Assembly: GCF_014202645.1 (NCBI RefSeq)
Contig: NZ_JACHHG010000010.1
Location: 62,001 to 126,000 of the forward strand
Length of the DNA stretch: 64,000 bases
Direction: 5' to 3'
Source of the DNA: Deinobacterium chartae
Lineage (GTDB): Bacteria; Deinococcota; Deinococci; Deinococcales; Deinococcaceae
The notes below the pieces were generated by a model. It ran no database searches and was not told the DNA's origin. It was given only the letters and a program-made list of their open reading frames with translations. A program made the position numbers and the translations under genes. Position 1 is the stretch's first letter. The number at the start of each line of letters is the position of its first letter. This document shows, in pieces, positions 25,765 to 37,375 of the stretch.

Positions 25765-26945
25765 GACGCGACCTGTTCCGCATGCCGACGGGCATCTACA
25801 TGGACGGCAACTCGCTGGGGCCGCTGCCGCTGGCCAGCGAGCGCGCGGTCGCGCGGGTCATGCGCGAGTGGCAGCAGGAAGCGGTCGCAGGCTGGGACGG
25901 CTGGTTCGGGCTGGCCGAGCGCCTCTCTCCCACCGTGGCGAAACTGGTGGGTGCCCGCCCCGAGGAAGTCATCGCCACCGGCTCGATCACCGCCAACTTG
26001 CACGCGCTGCTGGCCAGCTTCTACCGTCCCTCGGGAGCCCGCCGCCACATCGTCGCCACCGCGCTGGACTTTCCTACCGACCTGTACGCCCTGCAGGCCT
26101 GGGCCGAGCGCTACGGGGCCGAGCTGCGGCTGGTCGAATCGCGCGACGGCCACACCCTCCTGGAAGACGACCTCGAGGCGGCCCTCACCGACGACGTGGC
26201 GCTGGCGTGGTTTCCCACCGTGCTCTACCGCAGCGGCCAGTTGCTCGACGTGGCCCGCCTGAGCCGCACGGCCCACGCGCGCGGCGTGCTCATCGGTTTC
26301 GACGCGGCGCACTCGGCCGGAGCACTCCCGCACGCCTTTCACGACACGGGCGTAGACTTTGCGGTGTGGTGCCACTACAAGTACGTGAACGCCGGCCCCG
26401 GCGCTCCGGGCGGGTTGTTCGTGCACGAACGCCACTTCGACGCCGCACCGGGCCTGCCCGGCTGGTGGGGCAACGACAAGAGCAACCAGTTCGAGATGCG
26501 CCCGCACTACCGCCGCGCCCGAGGTGCCGCCGCCTTCCAGCAGGGCACGCCGCCGCTGCTGGCCTTGGCCGCCCTCGAGGGCGCGCTCGAGGTGTTCGGA
26601 ACCGTAGACCTCGAGGCGGTACGCGCCCGCTCGCTGGCCCTCACCGACCTGCTGATCGCCGAGGCCGACGCGCACCTGCCCGAACTGCACGTCGTCACCC
26701 CGCGCGAGCACGCGCGGCGCGGCGGTCACGTCGCCCTGGCCCATCCGGACGCGCGCCTGCTCAGCCTCGCGCTGCGCGAACGCGGTATCGTGCCGGACTT
26801 CCGTGAGCCGGACATCTTGCGCCTCGCCCCGGTCGCCCTGTACACCACCGAGGACGAGGTGCGCGAGGTGGTCTCGGTGCTGCGCGACCTGCTCGACCGC
26901 GGCAGCTACCGCGACCTCGAGGGCCGCCAGGTAGACGTCACCTGA
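25761..26945 (+). CDS. kynU: Kynureninase (KynU)
   Basis: 394 residues; the ATG overlaps the kynB stop (ATGA). PLP enzyme cleaving kynurenine to anthranilate and alanine. Visible motifs: IYMDGNSLGPLP near the N-terminus, VAKLVGARPEEVIATGSITANLHALLASFYRP, IGFDAAHSAGALPHAFHDTGVDFAVWCHYKYVNAGPGAPGGLFVHE with the PLP lysine in HYKYVN, and LPGWWGNDKSNQFEM. The N-terminal helix preceding YMDGNSLG is shorter than in many homologues. With kynB it forms the lower tryptophan-to-anthranilate branch; no tryptophan dioxygenase gene is in the window. Confidence 0.94.
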   Translation: MRRDLFRMPTGIYMDGNSLGPLPLASERAVARVMREWQQEAVAGWDGWFGLAERLSPTVAKLVGARPEEVIATGSITANLHALLASFYRPSGARRHIVATALDFPTDLYALQAWAERYGAELRLVESRDGHTLLEDDLEAALTDDVALAWFPTVLYRSGQLLDVARLSRTAHARGVLIGFDAAHSAGALPHAFHDTGVDFAVWCHYKYVNAGPGAPGGLFVHERHFDAAPGLPGWWGNDKSNQFEMRPHYRRARGAAAFQQGTPPLLALAALEGALEVFGTVDLEAVRARSLALTDLLIAEADAHLPELHVVTPREHARRGGHVALAHPDARLLSLALRERGIVPDFREPDILRLAPVALYTTEDEVREVVSVLRDLLDRGSYRDLEGRQVDVT

Positions 26946-26957
26946 AGCGCTGCACGG

Positions 26958-27000
26958 CACAAGGCGGCCCCGCACCCAAACCGTGCGGGGCCGCCTTGTG
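26958..27000. terminator. Bidirectional hairpin terminator
   Basis: Eighteen-base perfect arms (26958-26975 and 26983-27000) around a seven-base loop, between kynU and the converging membrane-protein gene. Confidence 0.8.
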
Positions 27001-27011
27001 GGGAAGATGCC

Positions 27012-27479
27012 TCAGGGAGCGCGGGTGGCAACCTCGAAGGTATCTCCCGCGTTGCCCCGCTCGGGGGGCAAGCTGGTGTAGGCCGACACCCAGGCGCGGG
27101 CACCGAAAGCCGCAGGCGCGACCACCTCGAGGGTGAGGCGCTGGCCTTCTTGCAGGTGAACGCGGCTGCGTCCGGAGGGGTCAAAGCGCACCAGGGGACC
27201 GCCGTCCACGCGGTAGCCGCCGCGGGTATCCCCGCTGGCCAGGGTCAGGTCCACGCCCTCACCGCTGCCGCGGATCAGGACGCTGGAACTGTAACGCTGT
27301 CCGGGCTCGGCACCCTGCACGTCCGCCAGATCGAAATTCAGCGGTGCGTAACCGGAGGGGTTGCCGCTGCCCCAGGCGGCAACGGTCATCCAGACCGCGA
27401 CGCCCAGCGCGGGAATCAGCACCGCCACATCATCCAGCACGTTCCTGAACCTGCCCTGCCGCGTCCGTACCCCGATCAC
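27012..27479 (-). CDS. Membrane-anchored hypothetical protein
   Basis: 155 residues from a GTG start eight bases after AAAGGAG. One membrane helix near residues 18-38 (VAVLIPALGVAVWMTVAAW), then an extracytoplasmic beta-rich domain: YAPLNFDLADVQGAEPGQRYSSSVLIRGSGEGVDLTLASGDTRGGYRVDGGPLVRFDPSGRSRVHLQEGQRLTLEVVAPAAFGARAWVSAYTS. The domain looks like a small beta-sandwich. Earlier in-frame ATGs exist but without a ribosome site. I recognise no family. Confidence 0.7.
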   Translation of the reverse strand: MIGVRTRQGRFRNVLDDVAVLIPALGVAVWMTVAAWGSGNPSGYAPLNFDLADVQGAEPGQRYSSSVLIRGSGEGVDLTLASGDTRGGYRVDGGPLVRFDPSGRSRVHLQEGQRLTLEVVAPAAFGARAWVSAYTSLPPERGNAGDTFEVATRAP

Positions 27480-27981
27480 CCCAACCGCTCCTTTCACCCT
27501 CGAGGGGACTGGTGGAGCGAACGTCCTCGCGTCGCTCCTGTTCACAGGATGCCCGAGGGGGGTTGAAAACGGTCTGAACGGCGTAGGAGACGAGAAAGTG
27601 CTTCAGGAAAGCCGGTTGGTCGGTCGGTGCGCCACTGCCACCGTGCAGCAAGCGCGTCCAAAACAGCGCAAAATCGAACGACTTCCATGTGGCCGGCAGA
27701 AGCAGGATCGGGCAGCAGGAGTCGAAGGCCGTGTACAAGCTATGTGGCACGGCGAATCGTACGAATCGTGGGAACGGCTGGTAGCGGACAGCGCGGCTGT
27801 ACGGCAAAGCAACGTAGTTTTTGAGCGTGTATAGAACGGCGCTTCTTGCCTACACCATCGCCAGAATCCGGGCAGACAGCACGGTGAGACGACGAGCATC
27901 AAGAACGAACGCCGCCTTGAGGGCCTCGTGTAGGGGGTCGGCTTTAGGTGTTCCTCTGACACCCTGGCCACCGGGCAACTG
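27480..27981. other. 500-base region of lower GC without a recognisable gene
   Basis: Composition is visibly less GC-rich than the neighbouring genes, and frames are short or lack family similarity. A 31-codon frame at about 27740-27835 (MWHGESYESWERLVADSAAV) is the most protein-like piece. It may be a decayed gene or mobile-element scar, but I cannot show that. Confidence 0.3.
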
Positions 27982-28263
27982 TTAACCGACCAAAGCCTCC
28001 ACCCCCCGCGCCGCCTCGAGGTCCTTGTCGGTCACGCCCCCGGCGGAGTGGGTAACGTACCTGACCCGTACCCGCTTCCAGCCGATCTCGAGGCTGTCCG
28101 GGTGGTGATTGACCCGCTGGGCCATCAGGGCCACCTGCACCGCGAAGGCCACGCCCGCCTCGTACGACGGAAAGGTGAACTCGCGCGAGATGCCCGTCTC
28201 ATCTCCGGTCCAGCCGGGCAGGTCCTTCAGGGCGGCTTCGATCTGTTCAGCAGGCAGTTTCAT
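27982..28263 (-). CDS. phhB: Pterin-4a-carbinolamine dehydratase
   Basis: 93 residues, full length. It recycles the oxidised tetrahydropterin cofactor of aromatic amino acid hydroxylases. The active-site pattern is FAVQVALMAQRVNHHPDSLEIGWKRVRVRYVTHSAGGVTDKDLEAA, with the His pair NHHP and the later TH. The start follows AAGGAG and overlaps the stop of the upstream gene by four bases, so they are co-translated. It stands near the kynurenine genes, which is consistent with aromatic amino acid breakdown. Confidence 0.94.
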   Translation of the reverse strand: MKLPAEQIEAALKDLPGWTGDETGISREFTFPSYEAGVAFAVQVALMAQRVNHHPDSLEIGWKRVRVRYVTHSAGGVTDKDLEAARGVEALVG

Positions 28264-28778
28264 GTCGCTTCTCCTTGGGGGGTCGGGCAGCGAAAACGCT
28301 CGAGGTCGATCTCCACCCGTCCGCCACCCACCCGCGTGGGCAGCGGCTCGAGGTTCTCGGTGTCCGGGGTCAGGGCGCGGCCGTGCGCATCCCAGCGCTG
28401 CCCCTCGAGGTTGCCGAAGCTCTCGGCGGTCAGGGTCAGCGGCTCGTCTCGCGGGCCCCGCAGGGCAAAGGCCAGCAGTTTGCCACCGTCGTTGAGGGTC
28501 TTGATGCGCAGCTTGCGGTCATCGCCGCGCAGCAGCGCACGGTTGTAGGGCTCAAAGGCAAAACGGACCAGGAAACGGTCACCGGGCTGGTAGCATGCCC
28601 GGTCGGCCTCGATCACCCACAGGGCGCTGCGGCCCAGGGGATGGGTCAGCGGACTACCAAAGTCCACGTACAGGCTGGGCGGACGGGGATGGGTCAGGTA
28701 GCGGTAGGCAGCGTATCCCCCCGCCAGCAACACGATCACGATCAGCAGATAACGCCAGAAGGGTGCTACGGTACTCAC
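28260..28778 (-). CDS. Membrane-anchored hypothetical protein upstream of phhB
   Basis: About 172 residues from a GTG start at 28778; GAGGAG touches this codon, so the start is uncertain. One N-terminal membrane helix ([24 protein letters not shown]), then an extracytoplasmic domain [76 protein letters not shown] and a tail ending [14 protein letters not shown]. Two Cys may pair. It overlaps phhB by ATGA. The function is unknown. Confidence 0.65.
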   Translation of the reverse strand: MSTVAPFWRYLLIVIVLLAGGYAAYRYLTHPRPPSLYVDFGSPLTHPLGRSALWVIEADRACYQPGDRFLVRFAFEPYNRALLRGDDRKLRIKTLNDGGKLLAFALRGPRDEPLTLTAESFGNLEGQRWDAHGRALTPDTENLEPLPTRVGGGRVEIDLERFRCPTPQGEAT

Positions 28779-28881
28779 CTCCTCGAGGCCATGGTACCCC
28801 CGGACACGCGCCGACTGGTTTACCGCAAGCTTTAAACGGACTTTTTCCTGGGCGATGCCCGGTCCGCTATACTCCGCAGAG

Positions 28882-30063
28882 ATGTCACACCGCCCCACCT
28901 TGCTGGTCGTCTCCAACGGTCACGCAGAAGACCTGTTCGGCGCCCGGCTGCTGGACCTGCTCGCCCTGCCGCGCACCCGCGCACTTCCGCTGGTTGGATC
29001 GGGCCGGGCCTACGAGGGCCTCAGCCGCGTGATCGGCCCGCGCACCACACTGCCCTCGGGCGGTTTTCCGTTCTCCACACCGCAGAATCTGCGGGCCGAC
29101 CTGCAAGCTGGCCTGGTTCCCGACGCGCTACGGCAGTGGCGCGCCGGGCTCCTCGAGGCCGAAGGAGCGCAGGCGGTCGCGGTGGTGGGGGACGCCTACG
29201 CGCTGATGGTGGGTTTCCTGGCCGCACGCGGCAGGCCGGTATACCACCTGCAGCCGCTGGTTTCGGTGCTCTACGGCCAGGACATGCGCCCGGCCGATCA
29301 TCTGCGGCAACTCAACGAGATCGGCGCGAACCTGTTCATGCCCTGGGAGGTCGCACTCTCGCGCCGGGCCCGCGCGGTGTTCACGCGCGACGCGGCGAGT
29401 GCCGCGCACCTGCGGGCGCGCGGCGTGCGGGCCGAGTTTGCGGGCAGCTTCGCCATGGATCTGCTGGGCCCGCCCGAGCGCGACCTCAGCCCGCTGCGCG
29501 ACGACCGTCCGCTGCTGGCCCTGCTGCCCGGCACCCGCGAGGATGCCCGCGCCAGCCTGCCGCGCATGCTCGAGGTCTGCCGTGCGCTGCCCGAGATGCA
29601 GGGCGTGGCTGCCTGGGGACGGCCCTGGAGCGAGTTGCAGCCCCCACCCGGCTGGACCCTGGAGGACGTGCCCGGCGGAGCCTGCCTCGCCCGCGACGGC
29701 ACGCGGGTGTGGGTGTTGCGCGGGGCTTTTGCCGCCGTGGTCCGCGCGGCACGGCTGGCCCTGGGTACGGCGGGCACCGCCGCCGAGCAGGCCGCAGGGC
29801 TGGGCGTGCCGGTGGTCGGCTTTCCCACACAGGGGCCGCAGTACACCGAGGCGTTCGCCCGGCGTCAGCGCCGCCTGCTCGGCGAAGCCCTCACCCTCGT
29901 TCCGAACGATCCCGCGCAGGTCGCGGCCGCACTGCGCACCCTGCTGGCCGACCGAGCGCGCTACGCGGCGGCCTCGAGGGCCGGATGCGAGCGCATCGGG
30001 GAAGGCGGGGCTTTTGAGCGCATCGCGGCCCGGCTGCGCCGGGAGGTGGATTTCAGCATTTGA
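28882..30063 (+). CDS. Lipid-A-disaccharide synthase-related glycosyltransferase-like protein
   Basis: 393 residues. N-terminal [21 protein letters not shown] and C-terminal [48 protein letters not shown] match the LpxB-related family seen in cyanobacteria and Deinococcus-Thermus (GT-B fold, UDP-sugar-dependent). True LpxB makes lipid A disaccharide, but these lineages lack classical LPS, so another glycolipid is likely; that is inference. TATACT lies eight bases before the ATG with no ribosome site, so the mRNA is probably leaderless. It is divergent from the phhB operon. Confidence 0.85.
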   Translation: MSHRPTLLVVSNGHAEDLFGARLLDLLALPRTRALPLVGSGRAYEGLSRVIGPRTTLPSGGFPFSTPQNLRADLQAGLVPDALRQWRAGLLEAEGAQAVAVVGDAYALMVGFLAARGRPVYHLQPLVSVLYGQDMRPADHLRQLNEIGANLFMPWEVALSRRARAVFTRDAASAAHLRARGVRAEFAGSFAMDLLGPPERDLSPLRDDRPLLALLPGTREDARASLPRMLEVCRALPEMQGVAAWGRPWSELQPPPGWTLEDVPGGACLARDGTRVWVLRGAFAAVVRAARLALGTAGTAAEQAAGLGVPVVGFPTQGPQYTEAFARRQRRLLGEALTLVPNDPAQVAAALRTLLADRARYAAASRAGCERIGEGGAFERIAARLRREVDFSI

Positions 30064-30099
30064 CCGATTTGGTCACAGCGGTTAGAGTGTCCGGGTCAA

Positions 30100-30250
30100 C
30101 CGCGGTGGCTAGGGTTCCGCTCGCAGCGTCGAGGCCCGGACCGAGCGCCACAGAGGGAAACGGCACCGGACGCGCGGCTCCCCAGCCAAAACCACAACGA
30201 GCACCGGACCGGGACCTGCATCTGGACGGATAAAAGCCTTGGGGCGCAAG
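30100..30250 (+). ncRNA. ykkC-class riboswitch (guanidine-I-like) before the EamA transporter gene
   Basis: Carries the two hallmark strings of the ykkC class: CTAGGGTTCCG (30109-30119) and GGATAAAAGCC (30228-30238). GTGGC just before the first pairs with GCCAC (30147-30151), and the enclosed segment has a small hairpin CTCG/CGAG and the conserved GGACCGAG, as in the P1/P2 part of guanidine-I aptamers. The third stem is less clear and the 3' end (TTGGGG) departs from the consensus, so a ppGpp/PRPP-type ykkC variant is possible. A GCGCACG/CGTGCGC hairpin (30254-30280) follows and could be the switch. Confidence 0.7.
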
Positions 30251-30296
30251 GTTGGCGCACGCTCAGTCATGCCCGTGCGCACCCCTCGAGGCTCCT

Positions 30297-31199
30297 ATGG
30301 TTCCACCCCGTCTGCACGCCGCCCTGCTCGCTCTGTTCGTCACCTTCTTGTGGTCCACCTCGTGGGTTCTGATCAAACTGGGCCTGCACGATCTGCCCCC
30401 GCTGCCCTTCGCAGGCCTGCGCTACGCGCTGGCCTTCTTGTGCCTGCTGCCTTTTGCGCTGCTCGAGGGCACGCGCACCTCGAGGTGGCCAGGACCCCGT
30501 GAGCTGCGCGGCCTGGTGCTGTTGGGGCTGGTGCAGTACACCCTCACGCAGGGGGCGCAGTTTCTGGCACTCGCTTATCTGCCCGCCACCACGCTCAGCC
30601 TGCTGCTGACCTTCACGCCCGCGCTGGTGGCAGCGCTGGCCGCTGCCCTGCTGCGCGAGTCGCTCACGGCGGCCCAGGCGTGGGGTACTCTGCTGTTGCT
30701 GGGCGGCGCCGCCCTGTATTTCGGGCCACAAGCGGGCTCCGGCGTCTCCCCCATCGGCTTGGCGGTGGCCCTGATCGGCCTGCTGGCCAACGCGTCCCAG
30801 GTGCTGCTGGGCCGCGCATTCGGGCGCGCCGGGCGGCTCTCGGCGCTGCAGATCACCACGGTCAGCATGGGAGCGGGAGCGGCAGCGCTGCTGAGCGGCG
30901 GCACCCTGACGCAGGGCTGGCCTGTCCTTACGGAACATCACCTGCTGCTGCTCGGCTGGCTGGCGGTCGTGAACACCGCGCTGGCCTTCACGCTGTGGAA
31001 CGTGGCTCTGCGGCACTTAAGTGCCCTCGAGGCCAGCTTGATCAACAACACCATGCTGGTGCAGATCGCGCTGTTGGCACTGGTGTTTTTAAACGAACGT
31101 CCTTCGGCGGTACAGTGGGCCGGGATGGCGCTCGCACTGGTCGGGGTCGTGATCGCCCAGCGCTTCAGCCCGCCGCGCCCGCAGCGCCCCCGGGCCTAG
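30297..31199 (+). CDS. EamA/DMT family transporter
   Basis: 300 residues from MVPPRLHAALLALFVTFLWSTSWVLIK, with GAGG six bases upstream. Ten predicted membrane helices in two EamA repeats: FAGLRYALAFLCLLPFALLEG ... LALAYLPATTLSLLLTFTPALVAALAAALLRESL in the first and NASQVLLGRAFGRAGRLSALQIT ... LEASLINNTMLVQIALLALVFLNERPSAVQWAGMALALVGVVIAQRF in the second. It probably exports a small metabolite. A ykkC-class riboswitch directly upstream suggests the substrate is guanidine or a related compound. Confidence 0.92.
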   Translation: MVPPRLHAALLALFVTFLWSTSWVLIKLGLHDLPPLPFAGLRYALAFLCLLPFALLEGTRTSRWPGPRELRGLVLLGLVQYTLTQGAQFLALAYLPATTLSLLLTFTPALVAALAAALLRESLTAAQAWGTLLLLGGAALYFGPQAGSGVSPIGLAVALIGLLANASQVLLGRAFGRAGRLSALQITTVSMGAGAAALLSGGTLTQGWPVLTEHHLLLLGWLAVVNTALAFTLWNVALRHLSALEASLINNTMLVQIALLALVFLNERPSAVQWAGMALALVGVVIAQRFSPPRPQRPRA

Positions 31200-31210
31200 C
31201 TCCAAACCGA

Positions 31211-31236
31211 ACAGGCCCGGCAACTGCCGGGCCTGT
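31211..31236. terminator. Hairpin between converging transporter and gyrB genes
   Basis: Twelve-base arms ACAGGCCCGGCA and TGCCGGGCCTGT nearly abutting (two bases between). Confidence 0.65.
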
Positions 31237-31250
31237 GAACAGCACGGGGT

Positions 31251-33330
<2,080 letters not shown>

Positions 33331-33476
33331 GGAAAAATACGTTTATAGCAGATAACCATCCTGCTTTTTTGGAAGCGCGTTTTCCGTTCCCGACGGCCTC
33401 GAGAAGCACTCGCCCCGGCCGTGAGGCCACCATGAGATCCGGCTGCAAACCGGTGCGGGAATGATAAGGTCAGGAT

Positions 33477-33956
33477 ATGGAGATCCTGCGCGCCATCCAC
33501 GGCTTCAACTTTGGCTACCCCATCATCATCGGCTTCGTGGTGTGGCTGCTCTGGAGTCTGTTCCTGATCTTCCGGCCGCAGATTCCCCGGGCCTTTAACC
33601 TCTACACCAACTTGCTGTGGATCGTAGTCGGCATCAACGCCCTCGCCGGCATCATCTTGGCCCTGAGCGGCAACCGGGTGCCCATCGCGACCCCAGGACC
33701 GGCCGAAGGGCTGTCGAGCGTGTGCGGCAGCGGCGTCAACTGCCTGCCGCTCGATCCCAGCCGCAACTGGGAACACGCCATGTACGGCGGCTTCCTGATC
33801 CTCAGCCTCGCCGCCGCCAGCCTGTTTTACCGCGGCACGCTGATCGACAGGCGTACCGGGGCGCGTTGGATGTGGCTGGTCGCGCTGTTCGCCGCAGGAG
33901 TCGCGTTCCGGGCCGGACAGGTGGCTTTTACCCCGGGTGCTACCCCGGGAACCTGA
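33477..33956 (+). CDS. Hypothetical membrane protein
   Basis: 159 residues with four predicted membrane helices (GYPIIIGFVVWLLWSLFLIF; NLLWIVVGINALAGIILAL; AMYGGFLILSLAAASLFY; WMWLVALFAAGVAFRAGQVAF). A loop with CGSGVNCLPLDPSRNWEHAMYGG holds two cysteines that may form a disulfide outside. TAAGGT six bases before the ATG suggests a leaderless start, although AGG is also present. I recognise no family. A long hairpin follows. Confidence 0.7.
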   Translation: MEILRAIHGFNFGYPIIIGFVVWLLWSLFLIFRPQIPRAFNLYTNLLWIVVGINALAGIILALSGNRVPIATPGPAEGLSSVCGSGVNCLPLDPSRNWEHAMYGGFLILSLAAASLFYRGTLIDRRTGARWMWLVALFAAGVAFRAGQVAFTPGATPGT

Positions 33957-33970
33957 ACGCACGTCGTGCC

Positions 33971-34020
33971 GGGCAAAAGCGAAGCGGGAAGCGTGTGGCT
34001 TCCCGCTTCGCTTTTTGCCC
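33971..34020. terminator. Bidirectional hairpin terminator
   Basis: Arms of about 22 bases, GGGCAAAAGCGAAGCGGGAA and its complement, around GTGTG, with a TTTTT stretch on the + side. It lies between the hypothetical membrane protein and the converging CHAD gene. Confidence 0.8.
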
Positions 34021-34089
34021 GGGCTCAGCAACGGTCCCTGGCTGCAACCCCGGCCTTTCCGCAGACCAGGCGTTCGGGAACTGTCCCTC

Positions 34090-34803
34090 TCAGGGCGCGC
34101 TTTTCTTGCACGCCTTCCACAGATCCCGCACCTGGGCCGCCGCCTGTTCGGTCGCGGCGGCCTCGCGGGCCAGCAGGCGGTCGCGGTAAGCGTCAGGAAC
34201 CGGGGTCGCGGGATCGCGCAGCATCTCGCTGGCCACCTGGGCATCTTGCATGCGTCCCAGGGCTTGGAGCAGGTCCAACAGTTCCTCCGGCGGGTCATCT
34301 ACCAGTTCCAGGGTGTAGCGGTAGCGCTTGAGGTGCTTGCGCCACTCGTGCCACGCGGCATACTCGCTCGACTCGAGCACGCGCTTGGCTTCGCGCTTGA
34401 GGTCCTGCCAGTCGTCCTTGAGCGTCTCGCGCACCCGCTCGCGCCAGTCGCCCGGGTGTTCGAACGGAGGCGGCGGGGCCGGCAGAATCACGTAGGCCCA
34501 GCGGTGCAGGCGCTCGCTGGCCCAAGCCTCGTCAAAGCGCGCGAGCTCGGCCTCGGTGGCTCCCAGCTCCTCGAGGCCGTGGCGCAGGTGTTCACCTACC
34601 GCGTCCCAGTCACGAATCGGGGCAATGGTGCGGCGCAAGCTGCGCCAGGCACGCTGGATCTTCTTGGGGCCGCCGACCGCGCGCAGGTCCGCCTGCGCGC
34701 GGCGGGTCAGCTTGCGGACCTCGTGGACCGCCTTGGGCTGTCCGGCCTCGAGGTTGGCCCAGTACGTTTCGAGGCGCTTGGCCCACTTCATTGGCATCCC
34801 CAT
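34090..34803 (-). CDS. CHAD-domain protein
   Basis: 237 residues. CHAD domains are helical, positively charged bundles that bind inorganic polyphosphate. Conserved His and Lys/Arg patches: AVHEVRKLTRRAQADLRAVGGPKK, WRSLRRTIAPIRDWDAVGEHL, WHEWRKHLKRYRYTLELVDDPPEELLDLLQALGRMQDAQVASEML. Three closely spaced start codons (34803, 34797, 34788) make the exact start uncertain. A plausible promoter (TTTGTT, 17 bases, TATGTT) lies about 20 bases upstream. Some CHAD genes lie beside polyphosphate enzymes; none is seen here. Confidence 0.88.
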   Translation of the reverse strand: MGMPMKWAKRLETYWANLEAGQPKAVHEVRKLTRRAQADLRAVGGPKKIQRAWRSLRRTIAPIRDWDAVGEHLRHGLEELGATEAELARFDEAWASERLHRWAYVILPAPPPPFEHPGDWRERVRETLKDDWQDLKREAKRVLESSEYAAWHEWRKHLKRYRYTLELVDDPPEELLDLLQALGRMQDAQVASEMLRDPATPVPDAYRDRLLAREAAATEQAAAQVRDLWKACKKSAP

Positions 34804-34930
34804 GAAAGCATGTCGGTTGACACGAACATATACACGAGCATAACAAAAACAAACCGAATTCAGTCGTGATAAGCGTCATGAAAATGTCATGTCGCCTCAT
34901 CTTGATTGTCAGTTGAGGCACGAAATAACA

Positions 34931-34960
34931 GGCAAGGGGCGAGATCTTACGCCCCCTGCC
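34931..34960 (-). terminator. Terminator hairpin after cysS
   Basis: GGCAnGGGGCG (34931-34941) pairs with CGCCCCnTGCC (34950-34960) across an eight-base AT-rich loop, 25 bases after the cysS stop. Confidence 0.65.
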
Positions 34961-34985
34961 CGCCACATGATCTTGTCAACCCGTG

Positions 34986-36437
<1,452 letters not shown>

Positions 36438-36586
36438 CTCTCCTCCAAACAGAAGCCGCGCAAGCAGGGCTCGCGCGGCGGGTGTGCGAAACAGGGGTTT
36501 CGCGAAACGACAGACCGGCCGCTAGGAAGAGCGGCAACAGACGGCGTTTCGCAGGGCTGTCATGAGCGAAGTATAGCACGCGCCCC
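36438..36586 (-). promoter_or_regulatory. cysS leader with GCGAAAC/GTTTCGC repeats
   Basis: GCGAAAC at 36486, the palindrome GTTTCGCGAAAC at 36497-36508 and GTTTCGC at 36546-36552 can pair in alternative ways. TATACT (minus strand, about 36572-36577) may be the -10 box. Confidence 0.4.
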
Positions 36587-37249
36587 TCAGCGGCGCACTT
36601 CGCTCTCCGACCCGGTCGCAGACGGCTCGGGCGCGCTGCGGGACTCGCCCTGGTCCTTGGATTCCGAAGACGCCACCGGGGGCAGGGCCTGCACGCCCGT
36701 GTCCTTTTTACCCTGTACGCGCTCGCGCAGGCTCTGGGCAAACTCGCTCAGCACCTGCGGGGTCGCCAGGGTCCTGGCCTGCTCCATGGCGCGGCTGGCC
36801 AGGCGGCGGCGCTCCAGCGCACCGAATTTCTCGCCGGAGAGCTGGGCGCGGAAGTAACTCTCGGCCAGCTTGCCCAGCGCGAAGGTCCAGCCGTACACCA
36901 TCGGGGCGGTAAGTACTCCGCCCACCGCCGGGGCTACGATCTTGGCCACCCCGCGCATCACCTGCCGCGCGAGCATGCCGTAGGCAAAGGTGGCTCCCAG
37001 CTCGGCCACCAGTTGCCGGATCCTCGAGGGGGACAGCTCGAAGCCGTAGATCAGACCGATGTGCATGACCATCTTCATCTGGATCGGAGTGATCAAGACC
37101 ATGTCGGCAAACGGGATCGGCTCGACCGCAACCGCCGCCGAGAGCAGCGCGGCGGCGCGGGTGACCTCTTCGGCGTTCTGCTCGGGAGTCTGAGCGCTGT
37201 TCACCTTGAAGTTAAAGTTATCCAGGATCTGTTTCAGCAGCGGTAGCAT
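36587..37249 (-). CDS. DUF697 family protein
   Basis: 220 residues. The core VTRAAALLSAAVAVEPIPFADMVLITPIQMKMVMHIGLIYGFELSPSRIRQLVAELGATFAYGMLARQVMRGVAKIVAPAVGGVLTAPMVYGWTFALGKLAESYF matches DUF697, a membrane-associated domain often fused to or next to Era/YcjX-type GTPases; no GTPase gene is adjacent here. The C-terminal 40 residues are a disordered Ser/Glu-rich tail. TACACT six bases before the ATG suggests a leaderless transcript. It is divergent from the antiporter gene. Confidence 0.85.
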   Translation of the reverse strand: MLPLLKQILDNFNFKVNSAQTPEQNAEEVTRAAALLSAAVAVEPIPFADMVLITPIQMKMVMHIGLIYGFELSPSRIRQLVAELGATFAYGMLARQVMRGVAKIVAPAVGGVLTAPMVYGWTFALGKLAESYFRAQLSGEKFGALERRRLASRAMEQARTLATPQVLSEFAQSLRERVQGKKDTGVQALPPVASSESKDQGESRSAPEPSATGSESEVRR

Positions 37250-37375
37250 CGTCTCAGTGTAGACCGCCGGGCGCGCAGCGAATGAGGGGTGGCTCTCGAG
37301 GCCTTCAGGCGTGCCAGTGCGGGATTTCCCCAGTTCCCGACGTTTTGGGCAACGCGGGCGACGTATAGTGCCCTA

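Noticed and set aside
27480-27981. Possible transposase remnant
   Set aside because: Composition differs from neighbours, but I could not recognise any transposase motif or terminal repeats.
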